Origin: Alphaproteobacteria bacterium
GTDB taxonomy: Bacteria; Pseudomonadota; Alphaproteobacteria; RF32; CAG-239
NCBI GenBank assembly: GCA_003542415.1
Contig: DPKR01000051.1
Location: 1-13,484 of the forward strand
DNA: 13,484 nt
Direction: 5' to 3'
Shown one piece after another: positions 7,731-13,484 of this stretch (position 1 is the stretch's first letter; the number at the start of each line of letters is the position of its first letter). Under the pieces are notes generated by a model. The model was not told the DNA's origin. It ran no database searches and saw only the letters and a program-made list of their open reading frames with translations. The position numbers were made by a program, and so were the translations under genes.

Positions 7731-7804
7731 AAGCGGCGTATATGCACTAAAAGTGCAACGCCGGCTTTGAGATCTATTGACGAGGTGATGCATAGCGCAC
7801 CTTG
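7731..7804. repeat. GC-rich double-hairpin intergenic element (possible REP-like repeat or operon 3' end)
   Basis: Two imperfect palindromes lie in tandem. The first is 7731-7767: AAGC+GGCGT+TGCACT pair with AGTGCA+ACGCC+GCTT around an AAA loop, 15 bp with a 3-nt and a 1-nt bulge. The second is 7781-7804: CGAGGTG pairs with CACCTTG, with inner TGC/GCG pairs. The stretch is much richer in GC than the spacer to its left. It follows the stop codon (7822) of the five-gene operon, but no T-run follows either hairpin, so it is not a standard intrinsic terminator. No second copy is visible in the window. Confidence 0.55.
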
Positions 7805-7821
7805 AGGGATGACAAGAAAAA

Positions 7822-8796
7822 CTAGCCTTTGATAAAGATTCTGCCGTTTTCAATGCGCGCCTGACCGCCTAAAGGAATTGTGGCAAGTGGTGTGGTATGG
7901 CCCATATCAATGTTTGCGATAATCGGCATATTTTTAAGCTCTTTTTTATCTAAAATGAACTCTAAAGCTTCTCTAGTTGCTTTTGAGGCTTTTTGAAAAC
8001 GGCCGATAACGAGACCTTTGACATTTTCAAAATCGGGCTGATTGATGAGGGCTTGCAAGTTTCGATCAAAGGTGGCCATATTTGACATTTCATCATCTTC
8101 AATAAACAGAATCGTATTCTTTTCAAACTTCGGACGAAATTCTGTGCCGAGCTGTAGGATAAAGGTGCATAAGTTGCCGCCGATAATGGTGCCAGAAGCC
8201 GAGCCGCTTTGAATTTGCCACCAGCCTTCGTTTTTGATAAACTCACGTTTTTCTTGGTCTAAAAACCACAAATCATCGCTCCACTCAATTGATGGCATAA
8301 GCTCCTTTTCACCTGTTTCAAAGAGCATTTTAACGGCATTTTCCAAAGTATATTCACACCCCTTTAACATTCCAAGCGAGCTATAGTGCGGGCCATAATA
8401 TGTGATAAGGTCTGTTTTAGCATAAAGCGCCGTGTGAAGCGAGGTGATGTCTGAAAAGCCCATAAAAATCTTCGGGTTATTTTTGATTGTTTCATAATCA
8501 AGATACTTCAAAATTTCATTTGAATTAAACCCGCCGATAACTGTGATGACGGCTTTAACAGATTTATCGGCAAAAGCCTGGTTGATGTCTTGAGCTCGTT
8601 TTTCAACAGAGGCTGAGCCGAACATATCAAAATTTTCATCTGTTGTGTTCTTTGCAAAAGAAACTTCCAGACCTAAGTTTTTAAGTCGTTCTTCGGCAAT
8701 TTGACGACAATCCGCGCCAATCAATTTTAAGCCGCGTGCCGGGGCGACAATCATCACTTTATCGCCTTTTTTAAGTTTTTGAGGGGTTATTGACAT
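7822..8796 (-). CDS. S66 serine peptidase, LD-carboxypeptidase/MccF-like
   Basis: A 324-aa cytosolic peptidase of family S66, which includes LdcA (murein tetrapeptide L,D-carboxypeptidase) and MccF (cleaves microcin C and related aminoacyl-nucleotides). The Ser-Glu-His triad is visible: S115 in MGFSDIT, E233 in FIEDDE and H300 in MGHTTP. A long Trp-rich insertion between strand and core (EWSDDLWFLD...NEGWWQI, about 171-195) and the following GTIIGGN resemble the MccF-type clade more than short LdcA enzymes; this is inference. It is the last gene of the nuo-birA-RNase J operon, and its ATG overlaps the RNase J stop by 10 nt, so translation is probably coupled. No signal peptide is present. Confidence 0.85.
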   Translation of the reverse strand: MSITPQKLKKGDKVMIVAPARGLKLIGADCRQIAEERLKNLGLEVSFAKNTTDENFDMFGSASVEKRAQDINQAFADKSVKAVITVIGGFNSNEILKYLDYETIKNNPKIFMGFSDITSLHTALYAKTDLITYYGPHYSSLGMLKGCEYTLENAVKMLFETGEKELMPSIEWSDDLWFLDQEKREFIKNEGWWQIQSGSASGTIIGGNLCTFILQLGTEFRPKFEKNTILFIEDDEMSNMATFDRNLQALINQPDFENVKGLVIGRFQKASKATREALEFILDKKELKNMPIIANIDMGHTTPLATIPLGGQARIENGRIFIKG

Positions 8797-10454
8797 TGGT
8801 TTTCTCCTTGTTTGAAAATATGCAACAAAACAACAGGCTTGATATCTGTTGCCTTAAAAATTTCTTTCCTTATTCTTGCTTTGATTTGATCTTGAACATT
8901 TTGTGTGAGGCCTTTTTCATGGATTTCTTTATCAAGCGTTTCAAAAACTTTTTCTTTTGTTTGAAGCGCCAGTTTTTCCCAATCAGGTGCTTCTAAAATA
9001 TCAATTGATGAAATTTCTAAATCAAGCAAATGGTTATCTTCTGACACAAAAGCTGAAATAAACAGGCTGCAATTATAGGCAATGCGACGGCGATTTTTAA
9101 TCAGCTCTGAGGAAAGCGAAACACTGCGCCCCCTATCGACACCGATGACATCCGCAAAAACTTCTTCCACTTTTTCAAGATTGCCGTTTAAAAGTTTGAA
9201 AACATCACCGTTTTTGCCGGAGCAAACTTCCGCAACACCACATGATGAAGCGAAACGCTTATGTTCACGGATAAAACGTTTGTCACCATGAACCGGAAAA
9301 ACAATTTTCGGTTTTAAAAGCTCATACATTTTTTTGAGCTCATCTTTGGACGGATGACCGGAGGTGTGAACAAGCGCTGTTTCTTCGGTGATGACATTGA
9401 CACCGTCTGAGATCATTTGCTCTTGCATACGCTCAATTTTGTCTTCATTGCCGGGGATGATTTTTGATGAGAAAATGACTGTATAATCCTTATCCAGTTT
9501 AACATATTTGCTTTCGCCTTTGGCAATAAGACTCAAAGCGCTTCGATAATTAGCCTGTGAGCCTGTGCAGATATAAAGCGCCTTGTCGGAGGTTAAGCCC
9601 GGAACTTCTTCAGGCAAATAGGTTTGCGGCATACCCTTAAAATAGCCGCATTCTCTGGCAATACGGACATTTGTTTGCAAGCTTCGACCCAGCAAAACAG
9701 GGGTTCTACCCGCCTTATCTGCCGCTAAAACCAAACTTTCTAGACGCATGATATTAGAAGCAAAGCATGTGGCGACGATACCGCCCTCGATGCTCGGAAT
9801 AAGCTCGATTAAACTTTTTCTGATATCTAATTCACTCGGCTGCTGGTGATCTAGCAAAACATTGGTCGAATCGCAAACGAACATGTCAAGCCCCTCATCT
9901 GCCGCTTTTTTAAGAGCGTCATCATCAAAAGTGAGCATATCTAATTTGCCGTCATCCATGCGCCAATCCGTTGCATGAAAAACCGTTGCCTCCTCACATT
10001 TGATGAGCAAACCGCATGTTTGAGGCACAGAGTGCACCAATGAAACGAACTTGACTTCAAATGCGCTTGTTTGAACTGTATCGCCCGGCTGAACAACTTT
10101 AAGCGGCACAATTTCATCCATTTTATATTCTTTCAAACGTTCTGTAATCAGGCCTGCGGCAAAAGATGTGGCATAGACCGGACATTTCAAAGCCGGCCAA
10201 ACCTGAGCCACCGCGCCCATGTGGTCTTCATGTGCGTGAGTGATGAAAAGGCCTTCAATATCGCCTTCAAATTCTTTTAAAAACTCGGGAGAAGCATAGC
10301 ACATATCCATGCCGGGATAGTCATCATTTAAAAAGCCATAGCCTGCATCAACGACAATCCATTTGCCCTTAAAGCAATAAGCATACATGTTCATGCCGAT
10401 GTCATCAGCCCCGCCTAAAGCAACAAAATACAAACCTTTATCAAATTTATTCAT
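8787..10454 (-). CDS. rnj: Ribonuclease J
   Basis: Beta-CASP metallo-beta-lactamase RNase with endonuclease and 5'-3' exonuclease activity in mRNA turnover and rRNA maturation. From the chosen start it has 555 aa, the usual length. Zinc ligands are in place: H73-x-H75-x-D77-H78 (ITHAHEDHMG), H141, D163 and H389 (VHGD); the beta-CASP motifs include FASN (231-234) and HTSGH (363-367). The N-terminal motif reads GGADDIGMN where GGxxEIGxN is commoner. The start is ATG 10454, with GAAGG 5 nt before it and an 8-nt overlap with the birA stop; an in-frame start at 10481 would add nine residues inside birA without a better site. Placement after nuoN and birA is typical of Alphaproteobacteria, where RNase J is common. 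Confidence 0.95.
   Translation of the reverse strand: MNKFDKGLYFVALGGADDIGMNMYAYCFKGKWIVVDAGYGFLNDDYPGMDMCYASPEFLKEFEGDIEGLFITHAHEDHMGAVAQVWPALKCPVYATSFAAGLITERLKEYKMDEIVPLKVVQPGDTVQTSAFEVKFVSLVHSVPQTCGLLIKCEEATVFHATDWRMDDGKLDMLTFDDDALKKAADEGLDMFVCDSTNVLLDHQQPSELDIRKSLIELIPSIEGGIVATCFASNIMRLESLVLAADKAGRTPVLLGRSLQTNVRIARECGYFKGMPQTYLPEEVPGLTSDKALYICTGSQANYRSALSLIAKGESKYVKLDKDYTVIFSSKIIPGNEDKIERMQEQMISDGVNVITEETALVHTSGHPSKDELKKMYELLKPKIVFPVHGDKRFIREHKRFASSCGVAEVCSGKNGDVFKLLNGNLEKVEEVFADVIGVDRGRSVSLSSELIKNRRRIAYNCSLFISAFVSEDNHLLDLEISSIDILEAPDWEKLALQTKEKVFETLDKEIHEKGLTQNVQDQIKARIRKEIFKATDIKPVVLLHIFKQGENQCQ
8804..8809 (-). promoter_or_regulatory. Strong ribosome binding site for the S66 peptidase
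   Basis: AAGGAG lies inside the 3' end of the RNase J gene, 7 nt before the overlapping ATG at 8796. It supports the start chosen and coupled or independent re-initiation. Confidence 0.8.
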
Positions 10455-11172
10455 TTTTACCTTCAAATAAATCGCCGACAAGAATATGTTTTTCGCCCTC
10501 TTTGGTGTTTAAAACCAAATTTGCATTTTCATCTAAATCTGCCAGCACACCTTCAATTTCTTTGCCGTTTTGTTTAATAATGACATTTTTACCACGATTA
10601 TATGCATTGTCAAGCCAGATAGACTTCAAAAAAGAAAAGCCATGCTTTTGATATTGCATTTTCAAAAAATTAAAATGCTTGACCAAAACATTTAAAACTT
10701 TCAGACGATCTACCTGAACGCCAAAATCATGAAGCGAGGTGATTTGATACATCGGATTTTCAACTTTCGGAGTGCGCGCAACATTGATACCTATGCCCAT
10801 TATCCAATAATTATCCGGCCCTTTTTCAAACAAAATGCCCGAGATTTTTTTAGCCCCCACAAAAACATCATTCGGCCATTTGACCTCAACACACACATCA
10901 GGAGCAAATGTTTTGACCGTTTCAAGCACGGCAAGACCGCTTAAAAGAACATAGTGACCGATTTTTGATGTATCAAGTTCATAAGCAAATGAAACATATA
11001 AATTTCCGTCAGCACTTTCCCATTTGCGATCCAGACGCCCCCTGCCCTTTGTTTGAACCGCCGCTGATACGATACACGGCGCATGGCAGCGCAAAAGCAA
11101 TTCGAGCACGGAATCATTTGTGCTTGATGTTTGCTCTAAATCTTCAAAATACCAATTTTCTATTTTTTCCAT
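10447..11172 (-). CDS. birA: Biotin--[acetyl-CoA-carboxylase] ligase (monofunctional)
   Basis: Cytosolic enzyme that makes biotinyl-5'-AMP and attaches biotin to the carrier lysine of biotin-dependent carboxylases. At 241 aa it has the catalytic and C-terminal SH3-like domains but no N-terminal winged-helix domain, so it should not act as the biotin repressor. Motifs seen are TSSTND (15-20), KGRGRLDRKW (42-51), VKWPNDV (97-103), KKISGILFE (108-116) and MGIGINV (125-131). In the biotin-binding loop the second conserved Gly of GRGRxGRxW is Asp48, a conservative departure for an otherwise intact site. The ATG lies 2 nt after the nuoN-like stop codon, with only a weak AGGT before it, which suggests translational coupling. 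The gene overlaps the RNase J start by 8 nt. Confidence 0.94.
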   Translation of the reverse strand: MEKIENWYFEDLEQTSSTNDSVLELLLRCHAPCIVSAAVQTKGRGRLDRKWESADGNLYVSFAYELDTSKIGHYVLLSGLAVLETVKTFAPDVCVEVKWPNDVFVGAKKISGILFEKGPDNYWIMGIGINVARTPKVENPMYQITSLHDFGVQVDRLKVLNVLVKHFNFLKMQYQKHGFSFLKSIWLDNAYNRGKNVIIKQNGKEIEGVLADLDENANLVLNTKEGEKHILVGDLFEGKNE

Positions 11173-11174
11173 TT

Positions 11175-12578
11175 CTAACCTATGTTCAAAAGGATATCTG
11201 TTTGCATGAGCAAAATCTGCGGACGGACAGCAAAAACAAGCAAAAGTAAAACATGCAACAGAAGATATATATAAACCCCGAAATCGACACGATCAAAATT
11301 TTGTTCTTTTTTCAAAAATGACACCGTCTCAATCATTTTTAAATATACCGGTAAGAGTGCCAGCAAGCCAAACAATGAGATATACACAATTAGCGGGAAT
11401 TTGGCGACTTCGCCAAGCAAAACAAACTGCATCATAAAATATGAGAGCGGCGGAAGCCCCATTAGAGCAACATTCATCAACACGAAAGCTGCCGTGATGT
11501 ATGGTCTTGTAGATGCCGCCCCTTTAAGCAAATTAAGGTTTAAGGGATATTCACCGTTTATTTTAAAGGCATAAAAGCAGATATAAACACCCAAAAGAAC
11601 GAACAAATAGAGCTCGATATATATGAACGAAATGTTGATTAAACCATCTTTGAAGGTGGATAAGACAAGAAGAACAACACCCGTTTGATACAAGCTGATA
11701 GATGTAAAGATTTTTCTTAAAAAACGACTGGCATTTGCACCGATTGCAGCAAAAACAACAGATAAAACGCCGAAAGCAAAATAAACACTCTTCAAATGAT
11801 CGGCAAGCGGGGGAAAAACAATATGATGAAGTTTAAGCATCAAGCTCCATAAAGCCATAGGGCACACAAGATTAAAATAAGTTACCACAGGCAAAATAAG
11901 CGGAGATGAAGCATCGCTCAGCCAGAAATGGAAAGGGGCAACACTCAAGAAGAAAAACAGGGTACACAATATACCCATCACGATAAACATTTTTAAAAGA
12001 GGCGAAACTTCTGTGAGGTATGATGCCGCATCAAAAAACAACTGATGATTTTTACCTAAGAGAAAAACAGAAAATGCAAACATCAACAAAAATACCAAAG
12101 AAATGACGGCATAGCGGCGAGCCGTGTGATAGAGTTCTTCGCTTTGTTTACTGAAACGGAAAAAGAGATATTCACACAAGGCAAGCCCTGTAAAAGCGCC
12201 GAGCAAAATGCCGAAGTGCACTGTTTTAACGATAATTGACAAGCAAAAAAGAGAGCTCAGCGCCAAAACGCAAAAATATGAACCGAAAGAGCTTTTTGTG
12301 CTTAAAAACCATTTTGAAGACAAAGCAAGCCACACAAGCGCAAAAACACAGGTGACAACATATGACAAAGTTGAAAACGGGGTGACACTCAAATATTGAG
12401 GCAATATGCCTTTGTTGTAAAACAAAACAGATGATGCGGCGCTGATGAACACGAAAATTTTTGCAATTTCAAAACAGGTGCGATTAAGCTTTTTTTCAAA
12501 GATCATGGTTTTCAAAAGAAAGATAACACCTACAATCAAAGATGTTTCAGGCAATGTATATAAAATTTTTTCAAGCAT
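11175..12578 (-). CDS. nuoN: NADH-quinone oxidoreductase subunit N-like (divergent)
   Basis: A 467-aa polytopic membrane protein of the antiporter-like (Proton_antipo_M) family, with about 13-14 helices. NuoN of complex I is one of three subunits that move protons. Identity rests on the N-terminal LPE, the VAPFHFWLSD motif (213-222), RFLRKIFTSISLYQTG (about 285-300), GLPPLSYFMMQF (374-385), and on its position directly before birA and RNase J as in other Alphaproteobacteria. The usual proton-channel residues are missing: by motif alignment with E. coli NuoN, K217 is F210, K247 is P240, K395 (GKF) is Q384 and E133 is F129. AGGAG, overlapping the preceding stop codon, lies 6 nt before the ATG. 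A functional proton channel here is therefore doubtful; a structural role or another complex is possible. Confidence 0.78.
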   Translation of the reverse strand: MLEKILYTLPETSLIVGVIFLLKTMIFEKKLNRTCFEIAKIFVFISAASSVLFYNKGILPQYLSVTPFSTLSYVVTCVFALVWLALSSKWFLSTKSSFGSYFCVLALSSLFCLSIIVKTVHFGILLGAFTGLALCEYLFFRFSKQSEELYHTARRYAVISLVFLLMFAFSVFLLGKNHQLFFDAASYLTEVSPLLKMFIVMGILCTLFFFLSVAPFHFWLSDASSPLILPVVTYFNLVCPMALWSLMLKLHHIVFPPLADHLKSVYFAFGVLSVVFAAIGANASRFLRKIFTSISLYQTGVVLLVLSTFKDGLINISFIYIELYLFVLLGVYICFYAFKINGEYPLNLNLLKGAASTRPYITAAFVLMNVALMGLPPLSYFMMQFVLLGEVAKFPLIVYISLFGLLALLPVYLKMIETVSFLKKEQNFDRVDFGVYIYLLLHVLLLLVFAVRPQILLMQTDILLNIG

Positions 12579-12587
12579 ATTTTTCTC

Positions 12588-13484
12588 CTAAAACACAAAC
12601 CATAAGGGTTTTATCAGTGACAACAAAAGCATGAACATGACAATCATCACAACGGAGAAAGCAATAAAATCAATGTCTTTGATTTTAATTTCCGGCGGGA
12701 CGATGTTTATCGGATCTTTTAAGATGTATAGGCTTTGCAAAAGTGATATGGCTGCCAAAGTCATACACACGACAACGATTGTGCCGACATAAAGATGAAA
12801 ATTAAAAATTTCGGAAACGATAATAAAGTTATTGCCGAAAAAAGCAGAAACAGGCAGACCAAGTGCTGCCAATATAAAAAGATTATATGCAACAGAGGCT
12901 CTCGGCATATGGTTTAAAATTCCTTTAATGCCAATATCAGATCGCCCGCTCTCGTGAACCATATGAGCTTGCAAGATGACAAGGCACGATGTGATCAGCA
13001 AGAACGCAAAGACCGAATATGCAATGTTTAATTTGATGACATCTGTCGGCAAAAATACGGCAAGCAAATAAAGCAAATCATATACAAATATGTAGTTTGA
13101 GAGTTTATGGCCGGCATTTGTGTAGGCATAGCCACCGAAAGCCGCAAAAATCATTGTTAAAACACATAAAGCCTGAAAAACAGGTGTTAGAACAGAAATT
13201 TCAAACGGAATATTCAAAGGCCAACAACGCATAAATCCGTAAATGCCGCTTAAGGGTAATATGTGTATGGATAAAAATACAAGCGGGTTTTTCAAGGCTG
13301 ACCAAACAGATGTTGTGGCGTGATGAAACGGCCAAACGGGCATACGCAAAATAAGAGCAAGAAACAAACCGCCCCACACGAAAATGGATTTGCGATAAGA
13401 AAAATGAAGTTTATCAATGTTTGCAAGAAGAATATCGTTTTGTTTTAAGCTCAAAATAAAAATACACGATGCAAGCAAAAGAAA
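12588..13484 (-). CDS. nuoM: NADH-quinone oxidoreductase subunit M-like (divergent; 5' end cut by window)
   Basis: The C-terminal part (about 298 codons) of an antiporter-like membrane subunit. The frame is open through the right edge, and the TTG at 13478 is internal, since family members have around 500 aa. LRMPVWPFHHA (44-54, counted from that TTG) matches the 'KxPxxPFHxW' helix 7-8 motif; IYGFMRCWPLNIP (79-91) matches 'AYGLLRFxLPLFP'; and ILNHMPRASVAYNLFILAALGLPVSAFFG (about 187-215) matches the NuoM helix 11-12 stretch. The key ionisable residues are altered: K234 of E. coli is R45, K265 is L76, and E407 of the GEF motif is Asn (FFGNN). Nine nt separate it from the nuoN-like gene. The choice of NuoM rather than another antiporter homologue rests on gene order and helix 12. 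Confidence 0.72.
   Translation of the reverse strand, partial: FLLLASCIFILSLKQNDILLANIDKLHFSYRKSIFVWGGLFLALILRMPVWPFHHATTSVWSALKNPLVFLSIHILPLSGIYGFMRCWPLNIPFEISVLTPVFQALCVLTMIFAAFGGYAYTNAGHKLSNYIFVYDLLYLLAVFLPTDVIKLNIAYSVFAFLLITSCLVILQAHMVHESGRSDIGIKGILNHMPRASVAYNLFILAALGLPVSAFFGNNFIIVSEIFNFHLYVGTIVVVCMTLAAISLLQSLYILKDPINIVPPEIKIKDIDFIAFSVVMIVMFMLLLSLIKPLWFVF

Noticed and set aside
7776..7821. In-frame read-through of the S66 peptidase stop (TAG) for about 15 codons
   Set aside because: The extension covers the hairpin element and ends soon after; the family ends at the normal stop, so chance is the better explanation.
10455..10481. Longer RNase J starting at 10481
   Set aside because: The nine extra residues lie within birA and match nothing in the family; ATG 10454 has GAAGG at a good distance and the normal N-terminus.
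13476..13478. TTG 13478 as the start of the nuoM-like gene
   Set aside because: The frame is open to the window edge, the family is about 200 residues longer at the N-terminus, and the codon falls inside a membrane helix.

Overview
The window is AT-rich chromosomal DNA of a Gram-negative bacterium, most likely an alphaproteobacterium of a host-associated or otherwise AT-rich lineage. The gene order nuoN-birA-RNase J is an alphaproteobacterial hallmark, and there is an outer-membrane beta-barrel protein with a C-terminal Phe. The prepilin N-terminus beginning GRSMTEML recalls, from memory only, uncultured gut Alphaproteobacteria. No mobile element, CRISPR array, rRNA or tRNA was found.

Layout. 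1-1308 (+): the 3' part of a type IV prepilin peptidase, then a compact one-repeat voltage-gated cation channel, closed by a 12-bp bidirectional terminator. 1347-2579 (-): a methyltransferase-like orphan. 2728-3402 (+): a HAD-superfamily hydrolase, fired from a promoter back to back with that of the orphan. 3444-6074 (-): alaS. 6075-6274: a spacer with a perfect canonical parS (ParB-binding) site and a terminator. 6275-6907 (-): a prepilin-like protein. 7023-7565 (-): a small outer-membrane barrel. 7566-7821: a spacer with two GC-rich hairpins. 7822-13484 (-): a tight operon read right to left, nuoM-like (cut by the window edge), nuoN-like, birA, RNase J and an S66 (MccF-like) peptidase, with junctions of 9 nt, 2 nt, an 8-nt overlap and a 10-nt overlap.

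Functional links. The prepilin peptidase at the left edge is of the type that would process the prepilin at 6275-6907. The parS site implies a ParABS chromosome-segregation system and suggests that this segment lies in the origin-proximal domain. The two complex I antiporter-like subunits keep the fold motifs but have lost the lysine and glutamate residues that line the proton channels.

Most worth a second look: the parS site; the channel's TLDGW selectivity filter, which carries the Gly associated with Ca2+ selectivity in the bacterial channel CavMr; the charge-stripped NuoM/NuoN pair; and the hairpin element at 7731-7804. No clearly new multi-gene system is visible; the novelty lies in variant versions of known families.
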